A stretch of 64,000 bases of DNA from Microbacteriaceae bacterium (GTDB lineage: Bacteria; Actinomycetota; Actinomycetes; Actinomycetales; Microbacteriaceae): positions 124,001-188,000 of the forward strand of contig JAIYCT010000003.1 in assembly GCA_027487865.1 (NCBI GenBank), given 5' to 3'. This document shows positions 33,454 to 42,877 of the stretch, piece after piece. Position numbers and translations under genes: made by a program. A model generated the notes under the pieces. That model was not told the DNA's origin and did not search any database. It saw nothing but the letters and a program-made list of their open reading frames with translations. Positions within the stretch are counted from its first letter, which is position 1. Each line of letters starts with the position of its first letter.

Positions 33454-34491
33454 ATGAACGTCTCGGAATTGCAATTTGGATTAGACACCTTTGGAGATAT
33501 GTCACTTGATGACCAAGGTCATCCAGTCTCCGCCGGTCAGGTAATTCGCGATGTGGTCGAGCAAGCCAAGCTTGCCGAAGAAGTAGGTCTAAACAGTTTC
33601 AACATCGGCGAACACCACCGTGATGACTATGCGGTTTCAGCACCCGACACCATCTTGGCCGGCATCGCAACCGTGACCAGCAAGATCAAGCTCGGCACCG
33701 GAGTTACTGTTTTGTCTTCCGATGACCCGGTTCGCGTCTACCAGCGCTTTGCCACCATCGACGCTTTATCAAATGGTCGTGCCGAAATCACCGCGGGACG
33801 CGGTTCGTTTATTGAGTCTTTCCCGCTATTTGGTTATGAGCTTGCAAACTACGGCGATCTATTCGAAGAGAAGCTAGAGCTACTGGTTGAACTTCTAAAG
33901 GAGAAGCCGGTCACCTGGTCGGGAACAATGCGCGCAGCGCTTGAAAACCAAGAGGTGTTCCCAAAGACCGAGCGCGGTGCGATTCCACTTCGCGTTGGTG
34001 TTGGTGGCTCACCCGATTCAGTTGTGCGAGCCGCTCGCTTGGGAATCCCGATGGCGCTTGCCATCATCGGTGGCGACCCAGCGAGATTCGCTCCCTACTC
34101 GAACCTCTATAGAGAACAGCTTGCGAAGTTTGGTCACGCTGAGCTTCCAGTTTCGATTCATTCGCCTGGCTTTATTGCAGATACCGATAGCGATGCGGTC
34201 GAGACCCAGTGGCCACACTACGAAACTGCATTCGGTCGAATTGGCAGAGAGCGCGGTTGGGGTCCAACCACCAAGATGCACTTCATCTCCGAGGTGAATG
34301 GCGGTTCGATGTATGTCGGTTCTCCGGAGAAGGTTGCCAAGAAGATTGCCTATGCGCTTGAGAGCGTGGGGGCCACCAGGTTTGACCTGAAATACGCCAA
34401 TGGGCCAATGCCGCACTCGAAGTTGATGAAGGCAATCGAGCTATACGGAACCAAAGTTGTTCCGATGGTTCGGGAGCTTTTGGCTTCCTAA
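33454..34491 (+). CDS. LLM class flavin-dependent oxidoreductase (luciferase-like)
   Basis: Bacterial luciferase-like fold: NIGEHHRDDYAVSAPDTILAGIA, GTGVTVLSSDDPVRVYQ. Confidence 0.9.
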   Translation: MNVSELQFGLDTFGDMSLDDQGHPVSAGQVIRDVVEQAKLAEEVGLNSFNIGEHHRDDYAVSAPDTILAGIATVTSKIKLGTGVTVLSSDDPVRVYQRFATIDALSNGRAEITAGRGSFIESFPLFGYELANYGDLFEEKLELLVELLKEKPVTWSGTMRAALENQEVFPKTERGAIPLRVGVGGSPDSVVRAARLGIPMALAIIGGDPARFAPYSNLYREQLAKFGHAELPVSIHSPGFIADTDSDAVETQWPHYETAFGRIGRERGWGPTTKMHFISEVNGGSMYVGSPEKVAKKIAYALESVGATRFDLKYANGPMPHSKLMKAIELYGTKVVPMVRELLAS

Positions 34492-35672
34492 GCCGTTACG
34501 TAAACCGACTCATATCCGCGCAACACAAAGGTGGGCCTGCGCTCAGGTTCTCTTGCAAGTTTGATATTTGGATAAGCCTTCATGAGCATCGGCAGCGATG
34601 TCGTCATCTCCATCCGAGCCAAGGGTGCTCCAATGCAGAAGTGAATGCCGGCACCAAAACCAATGTGTGGGTTTGGGTCACGGGTTAGATCTAGCTGGTG
34701 CGCATTCTCAAAGACGCTCTCATCGCGGTTAGCACTACCAAGTAGTGCGCCGATCTTTTGACCCTTGCGTATCTCGACCCCGCCCACTTCGGTGTCTTGA
34801 GTAGCGGTCCTATCAAAGAGGTGCAGTGGGGCATCAAAGCGCAAGAACTCGTCAATGGCAGTTGCGGAATGCTGATCCGGTGCCTGTCGCAATAGCGCCA
34901 TTTGGTCCTCTTGCCCCAGGGCCGCAACAAAGCCATTGCCAAAGCCATTCACGCTAGCTTCGTGCCCGGCATTTAGCAGCAATACACAGGTGGCAATTAG
35001 CTCGTGAGCGTTTAGTTTTTCGCCGTCCTCTTCAACAAGTGCAAGCTCGGTAATCAAATCTGTGCCTGGATTCCTCTTGCGCTCAACCATTAGCCCTTGG
35101 ACATAGTCTGCGAATTCAGCCGAGGCCTGCATCGCATCTTGCTCGTCCGCCTCAGTCGGCGCTACCTCATACATCTTCACAATGGCTTGGGACCAGGGTC
35201 GAAGCAGGTGCTCATCCTCGTCGGGGAAACCAAGCATGGAAGCAATTACCTTCACCGGTAGTGGTTCTGCAAAATCTGCAATCACATCAAATTCGCCGGT
35301 TTTTTCAACCTTTAGCTTGATCTCATCCAAAAGCTTTTGAGTGATGCGCTCGACATCTGGGCGCATGCTTTCGATCTTCTTTGGGTTGAATGCCTTCATC
35401 ACCAGCGAGCGCAATCTCGTGTGTTTTGGTGGCTCAGAATCCAAAATCGAATCGGCATGCAGCCAGTTGAAGGTGTCCCATTCGTTTTGTGGCTCTCTGG
35501 GTTCAAAGATTCTTCCGAGCGAGCGATTGCGCAAAACTGCACTCGAGTCAGCATGGGTAGCTGCTAGAAAAAGCTGCAGACCTTCGTGCCAGATCGGCTT
35601 GCCAACTTTTCTTAGCTCTGCAAGCTGTGGGTATGGGTCAACGACAAAGTCTGGGTCTTGAAAGTCGATCAT
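34488..35672 (-). CDS. Cytochrome P450
   Basis: Heme-Cys motif HIGFGAGIHFCIGAPLARME; I-helix LLNAGHEASVN; EXXR-like region. Confidence 0.93.
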   Translation of the reverse strand: MIDFQDPDFVVDPYPQLAELRKVGKPIWHEGLQLFLAATHADSSAVLRNRSLGRIFEPREPQNEWDTFNWLHADSILDSEPPKHTRLRSLVMKAFNPKKIESMRPDVERITQKLLDEIKLKVEKTGEFDVIADFAEPLPVKVIASMLGFPDEDEHLLRPWSQAIVKMYEVAPTEADEQDAMQASAEFADYVQGLMVERKRNPGTDLITELALVEEDGEKLNAHELIATCVLLLNAGHEASVNGFGNGFVAALGQEDQMALLRQAPDQHSATAIDEFLRFDAPLHLFDRTATQDTEVGGVEIRKGQKIGALLGSANRDESVFENAHQLDLTRDPNPHIGFGAGIHFCIGAPLARMEMTTSLPMLMKAYPNIKLAREPERRPTFVLRGYESVYVTA

Positions 35673-36403
35673 TTGTTTTTAAGTTTGATATCGCTAATTG
35701 GCAGGCGGTCAGCATTGAAGCCATTCACCTTGTGATCGCTTGGGTAACCAAGGGCAATACCGCAAAGTAGCTTGTAACCCTCCGGCACCTCAAACTCTTT
35801 TCGGACGGCATCTGCCCAAACTGCGCTTGCACCCTGTGCGCAGGTGCCAAGACCGTGGGCATGAGCCGAGAGCATCAGGTTCTGCATAAACAATCCCGCA
35901 TCTGAAACCGAGTACTCGCCCAATCCAGAGTGAGTGAAGATAAAGAATGAAACCGGAGCACCAAAGAACTCGTAGTTTCTTGCCCACTGAGCCTGGCGGG
36001 CTTTTTGGTCCTTGCGATCGATTCCCAAAAGCGCGTAAAGCTCAGCACCAACACGAGCGCTTCTTGGCTGCAGCACCTTTGGGTAGACCCGATTCACCTT
36101 GTAGTCGCTAGTGGGAAGACCGTAGCGGGTAACAAAGAGTTTGGCCTTAGCCAAAAATCCGCCGCCCAGAGCCTTTGAAGCCTGCTCCCACCTAGCCAAA
36201 AATTCTTTTGAGATTCGGTCTCTGACTTCGCCCTGCGCAGTTGCCACCAAATATGGCCGGGTATTTGACCAGGAAGGTGCGGTCATCGCATCGGTGAGGA
36301 GCGTATCGATTAGCTCCTGTGGGACAGGTGTTGGGAGGAAATCACGGGTTGTTCGCCTAGATGCGACGAAGTCGCTAAAGGATTCTGCGTTGAATTTAGG
36401 CAC
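35669..36403 (-). CDS. Nitroreductase family protein
   Basis: FVASRRTTRDFLPTPVPQELIDTLL.., AHAHGLGTCAQGA. Confidence 0.9.
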   Translation of the reverse strand: MPKFNAESFSDFVASRRTTRDFLPTPVPQELIDTLLTDAMTAPSWSNTRPYLVATAQGEVRDRISKEFLARWEQASKALGGGFLAKAKLFVTRYGLPTSDYKVNRVYPKVLQPRSARVGAELYALLGIDRKDQKARQAQWARNYEFFGAPVSFFIFTHSGLGEYSVSDAGLFMQNLMLSAHAHGLGTCAQGASAVWADAVRKEFEVPEGYKLLCGIALGYPSDHKVNGFNADRLPISDIKLKNK

Positions 36404-36417
36404 CTTAGAAATCTACG

Positions 36418-36870
36418 CTAAAAACCAAGACTTATCTTGCTCTCAGCCAGCTCTTTAGCGGTTCCCGTGAAGAAGAATTCGAGGTAGATCGGACCCTTTG
36501 CCTTTAGTTCCAACCAGATCTTCATGCCCTCGCGAAGGTTTCCCGCAGGGCTATAAACCTTGGCCCAAACCTCACGTTTTCCAACGAGTTGCCCGTGGTT
36601 CAAAACTTGAATTTTGATTGTGGTGCCAAATTCAGATTCAGCAACATCCGTGATGCCCAAAACCTCAAGACCGGCGAGTTCGGAAACGGAGGTCGCATCT
36701 TCGAGTGGATAGAAGTTGACCTCGCCAAATTGCAGTTGCGAAACAGCTGTTCTGGTGGCTTCGGTCGCGAGGGTGAAGCTCAGTGGAATTAGCGAGAGCA
36801 AGGCCAAAAAGGTGCCCAAAAGCATTGTGACGCGTTGACCGTTTGGGGTCGTGAGCCAGGGCCGCTTCAA
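36418..36870 (-). CDS. Hypothetical membrane-anchored protein
   Basis: Single N-terminal hydrophobic segment; soluble domain without a recognised motif. Confidence 0.55.
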   Translation of the reverse strand: MKRPWLTTPNGQRVTMLLGTFLALLSLIPLSFTLATEATRTAVSQLQFGEVNFYPLEDATSVSELAGLEVLGITDVAESEFGTTIKIQVLNHGQLVGKREVWAKVYSPAGNLREGMKIWLELKAKGPIYLEFFFTGTAKELAESKISLGF

Positions 36871-36933
36871 GCTATCTCCGAATCAAATTACTTGGTTATG
36901 AATCTACCCAAGAAACCGCAGTAGCCTTATCCG

Positions 36934-37830
36934 GTGCTCAAAATTCACCCAGAAGTCCTAAATGGCCTGCAGAACAATTTGCCGGTGGTTGCCCTTGAAT
37001 CAACCATCATTTCTCACGGTCTACCTCGTCCAAGAAACCACCAGGCGGCACTGGACTTCGAGCAGATTTTGCGCGATAAAGGGGTTGTCCCTGCCACCAT
37101 CGCGGTGATCGATGGCATTCCAAACATCGGTTTGGATGACGCTGCGCTAGATGTAATTGCAAATCAGGACATCGCAAAAGCTTCGGTTCGTGACCTGCCG
37201 ATTTTGGCAGCCAAGGGCCTCTCGGGAGCTACCACTGTGGCTGCCACCGCATTCCTTGCCGCTCAAGCTGGCATTCGAGTATTTGCCACCGGAGGACTTG
37301 GCGGCGTCCACCGCGGAGCGCAGGACAGCTTCGACGAATCGGCTGACCTAACTGTGGTCTCTCAGGTTCCGGTAACCGTTGTAAGCGCTGGTGTGAAGAG
37401 CGTCTTGGACATCGCAGCTACCCTGGAGCGACTAGAGACCTTGAGCGTTCCAGTGATTGGTTACGGCACCAAAATCTTCCCAAGCTTCTGGCTTCGCGAG
37501 TCCGACTTCACCTTGGAATACCAGGCAGATGACGCCAATGAGGTTGCGCTAATCATGGCCGCTCGCGGAGACCAGGGCGGCATCGTGGTTGCCAACCCAG
37601 TTCCAGCTCACCAGGCTTGGGAGCGCGTCGAGCATGATCGAGTGCTTGCTATCGCATTTGAAGCCGCGGCAAAGGCCGGCGTTACCGGCAAGGCAGTTAC
37701 CCCGTTCTTGTTGCAGTACATCGTTCAGGCATCTGGCGGAGTATCACTTGAGGTGAACCTAAATCTTGCTAAGAACAACGTTTCGGTGGCGGCAGATATC
37801 GCTACCGCTTGGTGCAGGCTGCAGGGCTAA
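36934..37830 (+). CDS. psuG: Pseudouridine-5'-phosphate glycosidase
   Basis: PVVALESTIISHGLPRPRNH, VFATGGLGGVHRGAQDSFD; GTG start. Confidence 0.94.
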   Translation: MLKIHPEVLNGLQNNLPVVALESTIISHGLPRPRNHQAALDFEQILRDKGVVPATIAVIDGIPNIGLDDAALDVIANQDIAKASVRDLPILAAKGLSGATTVAATAFLAAQAGIRVFATGGLGGVHRGAQDSFDESADLTVVSQVPVTVVSAGVKSVLDIAATLERLETLSVPVIGYGTKIFPSFWLRESDFTLEYQADDANEVALIMAARGDQGGIVVANPVPAHQAWERVEHDRVLAIAFEAAAKAGVTGKAVTPFLLQYIVQASGGVSLEVNLNLAKNNVSVAADIATAWCRLQG

Positions 37831-38690
37831 TGCCTAAGGTTTTGGTGGTTGGTGATGTCATGGACGACATCTTGGTTCTCCCTAAGGGAGAGATTCGTCT
37901 GGACACCGATACCGATAGCCAGATCCAGCAGCAGCCCGGCGGTTCGGCCGCAAACTTTGCCTGCTGGCTAGCCAGCCTTGGAGTCGAAACCCACTTCGTG
38001 GGAAGAGTTGGTGCTGAAGACTTCGAACGTCACTCGCAGATTTTGCGAAAGTACAAAGTAGTTCCGCACCTGCAGGTGGATAACGAACTGCAAACCGGTC
38101 GCATTGTGGTTTTGGTGCAGGGGCAACAGCGCAGTTTTCTCACTGACCGCGGAGCCAACAAAAACCTCGATCTATCCGCTATTCCAGATGAGCTATTTGG
38201 CGATGCGCTATACCTTTCCGGCTACACGGTTTTTGACCAGTCGGTTGAGGTGATGCAGGGCCTAATCAAACGAGCCAAGGCCTATGGTTTTGTTGCCTGC
38301 GACCCCGGCAGCGCCGGCTACATCGCAGACCACTCGGTTCACACTTTCTTGGCTGCGATTCAAGGGGTAGATCTGCTTTTGCCTTCCTTGGAGGAGGGCC
38401 GAGTGCTGTCTGCTGAGTCAAGACCTGAGATTGTCGCAGCCCTGCTGGGTGAGTGGTTCCCTCAGGTCACACTCACCTTGGGTGCAGAAGGTGTTCAGTT
38501 GCAGTCGGCCGAAACCAATGAGCACATTCCAGCCTTTGCTGCCGATGAAATCGATGTCACCGGAGCCGGAGATGCTTTTGCCGCGAAGCTAATTGCTGAG
38601 TTACTCGGTGGCAAGGACTTGAATGCGGCAGCCCAAGCTGCGGTTAGGTTTGCCGCCAAGGCGGTTACCAAACTAGGTGGTAGGCCTTAG
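37809..38690 (+). CDS. psuK: PfkB-family sugar/pseudouridine kinase
   Basis: PGGSAANFACWLASLG, DVTGAGDAFAAKLIAELL; overlaps psuG, so pseudouridine kinase likely. Confidence 0.8.
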   Translation: MVQAAGLMPKVLVVGDVMDDILVLPKGEIRLDTDTDSQIQQQPGGSAANFACWLASLGVETHFVGRVGAEDFERHSQILRKYKVVPHLQVDNELQTGRIVVLVQGQQRSFLTDRGANKNLDLSAIPDELFGDALYLSGYTVFDQSVEVMQGLIKRAKAYGFVACDPGSAGYIADHSVHTFLAAIQGVDLLLPSLEEGRVLSAESRPEIVAALLGEWFPQVTLTLGAEGVQLQSAETNEHIPAFAADEIDVTGAGDAFAAKLIAELLGGKDLNAAAQAAVRFAAKAVTKLGGRP

Positions 38691-39538
38691 TGACCCTTTG
38701 GGTGCCAGACGGTTTTGACTTCCATCAGGTTCGTAATGTGGTTCAGCGATCCCTTGGATCCGAGACGTGCAAAATCACCCTTGCGAATAACCCGCTTTAG
38801 GTTCTGGGCTGCCTGAATCTCGAGCTCCACGAAGTTGCTGGTTCCCACAAGGTCAATTGCATTGACATCCTGGTGAGAGGCAAGCCACGGAGCAATCTCT
38901 GCTTCTTTACCGGTCAACACATTTACAACGCCACCCGGTAGATCGCTGGTGGCAAGCACCTCGGTCAGAGTGATTGCTGGAAGCGGTAGTGACTCACTCG
39001 AAACAACAACGATGGCATTGCCCGAGACAATCGCCGGGGCGATGGTGTTTACCAGACCCAAAAGTGCGCTGTCTTGAGGGGCAAAGGCAGCGACAACGCC
39101 GGTTGCCTGCAGGGTTGAAATGTTGAAGAACGGACCTGCCACCGGGTTCATGTTTCCCGCAACAGCATCAATCTTGTCGGTCCATCCTGCGTGCCAAACC
39201 CAAGAATCGATTGCGGCATCAAACTCTTGGTTGGCCTGTCGATCGCTCTTGCCGGTTAGGGCTCTAATCTCGGCAACAAACTGCTCGCGACGACCCTCGA
39301 GCATCTCGGCGATGCGATAGAGAACCTGACCGCGGTTGTATGCAGTTGCCCCAGCCCAACCGGACTGAGCAGCGCGAGCTGCAACCACGGCATCCCTGGC
39401 ATCCTTGCGGGAGGCCATTGCAACGTTCGCTAGGAACTCGCCCTTGGAATCTGCAACTGGGTATACGCGACCGGATTCAGATCTTGGGAACTTGCCACCG
39501 ATAAAGAGCTTGTATGTCTTTCTAACGTCTAAACGCAT
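38687..39538 (-). CDS. Truncated aldehyde dehydrogenase paralogue without catalytic Cys
   Basis: 283 aa; Rossmann-part ALDH similarity and no VCCAG-type catalytic motif. Stop/start overlap with the full-length ALDH gene. Confidence 0.8.
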   Translation of the reverse strand: MRLDVRKTYKLFIGGKFPRSESGRVYPVADSKGEFLANVAMASRKDARDAVVAARAAQSGWAGATAYNRGQVLYRIAEMLEGRREQFVAEIRALTGKSDRQANQEFDAAIDSWVWHAGWTDKIDAVAGNMNPVAGPFFNISTLQATGVVAAFAPQDSALLGLVNTIAPAIVSGNAIVVVSSESLPLPAITLTEVLATSDLPGGVVNVLTGKEAEIAPWLASHQDVNAIDLVGTSNFVELEIQAAQNLKRVIRKGDFARLGSKGSLNHITNLMEVKTVWHPKGH

Positions 39539-40971
39539 CAGTAACCACCCTTCAGATAAGCGGCCAATCCTTGCTTGCCGCCCTCCCTGCCGTAGCCGGA
39601 CTCCTTGAAGCCACCAAATGGGCTGGTTGGGTCAAACTGGTTGAAGGTGTTCGCCCAAACCACGCCAGCGTTTAGCTGGTCGGCAAGTTTCAGGATCCTC
39701 GAACCCTTTTCGGTCCAAATGCCGGCACTCAGACCAAACTCGGTGTTGTTGGCCTTGGTTACAGCTTCTTGCGGGGTGCGGAAGGTCATAACCGAAAGCA
39801 CCGGTCCAAAGATCTCCTCGCGAGCCACAGTGTTAGCAGGGCTAACGCCAAGCATCAGGGTAGGTGCGAAGTAGAAACCGTTCTTTGGAATTACACAGGC
39901 TGGAGACCAGCGCTCTGCGCCTTCTTTCTCACCCTGCTTCACAAGCGCTTCGATCTTCTTTAGCTGAGCCTTTGAGTTGATTGCACCGATGTCGGTGTTC
40001 TTGTCCATCGGGTCGCCAAGTCTTAGTGACTCCATGCGGCGCTGCAGCTTCTTTAGAAGTTCGTCTTGGATTGATTCCTGCACCAAAAGTCTGGAACCTG
40101 CGCAGCAGACGTGACCCTGGTTGAAGAAGATGCCGTTGATGATTCCCTCAACCGCTTGGTCAAGTGGGGCATCATCAAAGACGATGTTGGCGGCCTTGCC
40201 GCCTAGCTCCAAGGTGACCTTCTTGTTAGTTCCGGCAACCTGGCGGGCGATGATTCGACCAACCTCGGTTGAGCCGGTGAAGGCAACCTTGTTGACATCT
40301 TTGTGGCCAACGAGTGCTGCTCCGGTGTCACCAAAGCCGGTAACGATATTCACTACGCCATCTGGCAGCTCTGCCTGCTGGCAGATCTCAGCAAACAACA
40401 AGGCGGTTAGCGGTGTGGTTTCGGCAGGCTTTAGTACAACGGTGTTTCCGGCGGCAAGCGCTGGGGCGATCTTCCAGGCCAGCATCATCAACGGGAAGTT
40501 CCATGGGATGACCTGAGCTGCTACTCCGAGAGCCTGCGGGTTTGGGCCAAGACCCGCATAGTCAAGCTTGTCCGCCCAACCGGCGTAGTAGAAGAACCAG
40601 GCTGCCACCAAAGGGATGTCCACGTCGCGGGTTTCCTTGATTGGCTTGCCATTGTTCAAAGTCTCGGCAACCGCTAGCTCGCGAGCTCGCTCCTGAATGA
40701 TTCTGGCGATGCGGTAGAGGTACTTGCCGCGCTCAGCGCCAGGAAGTTTTGACCAAACTTTTTCGTATGCGTGCCTGGCGGCCTTCACGGCGAGGTCGAC
40801 ATCCTTCTCGGTGCCGTATGTGATATCTGCGAGCACTTTTTCGTTGGCCGGGTTGATGGTCTGGTAGGTCTTGCCTGGCTTTTGGAACTTGCCGTCAATA
40901 AAGTGACCGTAGCTGTCCTTGAAGTTCACAAGTGCTTGTGACTCTGGTGCTGGTGCGTATTCGAACATCAT
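39538..40971 (-). CDS. NAD(P)-dependent aldehyde dehydrogenase
   Basis: LELGGKAANIVFDDAPLDQAV, FFNQGHVCCAGSRL. Confidence 0.94.
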   Translation of the reverse strand: MMFEYAPAPESQALVNFKDSYGHFIDGKFQKPGKTYQTINPANEKVLADITYGTEKDVDLAVKAARHAYEKVWSKLPGAERGKYLYRIARIIQERARELAVAETLNNGKPIKETRDVDIPLVAAWFFYYAGWADKLDYAGLGPNPQALGVAAQVIPWNFPLMMLAWKIAPALAAGNTVVLKPAETTPLTALLFAEICQQAELPDGVVNIVTGFGDTGAALVGHKDVNKVAFTGSTEVGRIIARQVAGTNKKVTLELGGKAANIVFDDAPLDQAVEGIINGIFFNQGHVCCAGSRLLVQESIQDELLKKLQRRMESLRLGDPMDKNTDIGAINSKAQLKKIEALVKQGEKEGAERWSPACVIPKNGFYFAPTLMLGVSPANTVAREEIFGPVLSVMTFRTPQEAVTKANNTEFGLSAGIWTEKGSRILKLADQLNAGVVWANTFNQFDPTSPFGGFKESGYGREGGKQGLAAYLKGGY

Positions 40972-40976
40972 TTTCC

Positions 40977-41942
40977 TTAGTCCACGCTCACATAATCTGG
41001 GCCGGAGTAGTTACCGGTCTTTAGTTTCTGACGCTGCATCAAAACATCGTTTAGCAAACTCGATGCACCGAATCTAAACAGGTCTGGGTTTAGCCACTGC
41101 TCGCCAGCGGTTTCTTTCACGACCACCAAATACTTGATGGCGTCTTTTGCGGTTCTAATGCCACCGGCTGGCTTTACGCCAATAAGAACACCGTGCTCGT
41201 CATACCAATCGCGAACCGCCTGCAGCATCAGCATGGTGATAGGAATCGTCGCGTTAACCGTGACCTTGCCGGTTGAGGTCTTAATGAAATCTCCACCAGC
41301 CAACATCGCAAGGTAGCTTGCTCTGCGGATGTTGTCGTAGGTCTGCAATTCTCCGGTTTCCAAGATCACCTTTAGGTGAGCGTAGGAACCATCGCTTCGC
41401 TTGCAGGCCTCTTTGACTGCCTGAATCTGCTTATAAACCTCTAGGTAGTTGCCGCTTAGGAATGCACCGCGGTCGATGACCATGTCAATCTCGTCTGCGC
41501 CAGCCTTGACCGCATCCTTGGTATCGAGCAGCTTCACAGCGACGCTTGCGCGTCCAGACGGAAAAGCAGTGGCAACGGCGGCGACATAGATCCCGCTATT
41601 GCCAAGGGCCTTTTTCGCATGCTTGACCATGTCACCGTAAACACAAATTGCGGCAGGCCTTGGGCAATCTAAATCGGTTGGGTCTGGTGTCAGTGCCTTT
41701 AGGCAAAGGCTCTTCACGCGCTCCGGGGTGTCCATGCCTTCCAAGGTGGTGAGATCCATCATCTTGATGGCGGAATCTAGTGCCCATGCTTTGGAGGAGG
41801 TCTTTATTGAACGGGTACCAAGGGAAGCGGCTCTAGCCTCAAGGCCAACCTTGTCAACGCCAGGCAGCGAGTGCAGCCAGCGCTTAAGGCTTTGATTTGT
41901 GATCCGAGAACCGACGATGGCTTCCGGGCTATGTGGCTGCAA
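40977..41942 (-). CDS. deoC: Deoxyribose-phosphate aldolase
   Basis: VAVATAFPSGRASVAVKLLDTKDAVKAGADEIDMVID, DFIKTSTGK, GVKPAGGIR. Confidence 0.96.
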   Translation of the reverse strand: MQPHSPEAIVGSRITNQSLKRWLHSLPGVDKVGLEARAASLGTRSIKTSSKAWALDSAIKMMDLTTLEGMDTPERVKSLCLKALTPDPTDLDCPRPAAICVYGDMVKHAKKALGNSGIYVAAVATAFPSGRASVAVKLLDTKDAVKAGADEIDMVIDRGAFLSGNYLEVYKQIQAVKEACKRSDGSYAHLKVILETGELQTYDNIRRASYLAMLAGGDFIKTSTGKVTVNATIPITMLMLQAVRDWYDEHGVLIGVKPAGGIRTAKDAIKYLVVVKETAGEQWLNPDLFRFGASSLLNDVLMQRQKLKTGNYSGPDYVSVD

Positions 41943-41969
41943 GATAACTCCTTGAAATCTCCAGCAAGC

Positions 41970-42833
41970 CTACCTCTTAGTTAGGAATTTCACCCCGGTG
42001 AGATCTTCGCTGGTGCGCCAAAGCGCTGCCATTGCCTGAGCATCGTGAGAGCGCTTAGAACCCTTGATTTTCTTTGGCTTGCCCCAAAGCTCGAGGTTTG
42101 GACCGATGAAGTCGCCGCCATGAATATCGCTGCCGAGGGATGCGCAAATCTGGCTCTGTGCGCCTTGCTTTGCCGTTTGTGCGAACGGGTCCAGCACGTG
42201 AGGAAAGTTTTCCTGCAGTCCGGTTACTGCCCAGCCAGGGTGCGCTGCTATAGATTTAATTTGACCGCCTTCGGCGGTAATGCGGTTGTGCAGCTCACGT
42301 GCAAACCAAAGGCATGCCAATTTCGAATCGGCATAACGCTGCCAGCGGTTGTAGCTCGTTTCATCTGCTCCGCGAACAGTCTCGATGTTTGAACTATCGA
42401 AGTTACCCCTGCGGTGGACCACCGAGCTAAGGGATATCACGCGCGGATCTGCGGCGCGATTTAGCTGCTCCCAAAGCCCTGCGGTCAGCACAAAGTGTCC
42501 TAGGTGATTGGTCGCCATCTGGATTTCGATGCCATGTTTGGAAAGCTTGAAATCTGGACCCATAAGTCCAGCATTGTTCATCAAAACATCTACCGGCCTG
42601 GAGATTGAAGCGGCAAAAGTTTTGACCTGGTCGAAGTCGGAAACATCAAGCACCTTGGCGGTTAGCGAGACTTGTGGGTTGTTAGCTTGAGTGTCTCCAG
42701 CGGCAGCAAGAAGTCGCTTTTCACCTCTTGCCAGAAGTATTAGATCGAAGCCCTTGGCGGCTAGCGCTTTGGCAGATTCAAGACCGAGTCCGGAGCTTGC
42801 TCCGGTGATAATCGCAAGTGGTTTCACAGCCAA
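41970..42833 (-). CDS. SDR-family oxidoreductase
   Basis: AIITGASSGLGLESAKAL, VLMNNAGLM, SSVVHRRG..RYADSKLA. Confidence 0.93.
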   Translation of the reverse strand: MAVKPLAIITGASSGLGLESAKALAAKGFDLILLARGEKRLLAAAGDTQANNPQVSLTAKVLDVSDFDQVKTFAASISRPVDVLMNNAGLMGPDFKLSKHGIEIQMATNHLGHFVLTAGLWEQLNRAADPRVISLSSVVHRRGNFDSSNIETVRGADETSYNRWQRYADSKLACLWFARELHNRITAEGGQIKSIAAHPGWAVTGLQENFPHVLDPFAQTAKQGAQSQICASLGSDIHGGDFIGPNLELWGKPKKIKGSKRSHDAQAMAALWRTSEDLTGVKFLTKR

Positions 42834-42877
42834 AAGCTACCACTGCGGTTGGCTAAACTTGAGGGGATCACATCGAG

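Noticed and set aside
40121-40516. 131-aa plus-strand ORF within the ALDH gene
   Set aside because: Antisense to an ALDH with clear catalytic motifs; no domain.
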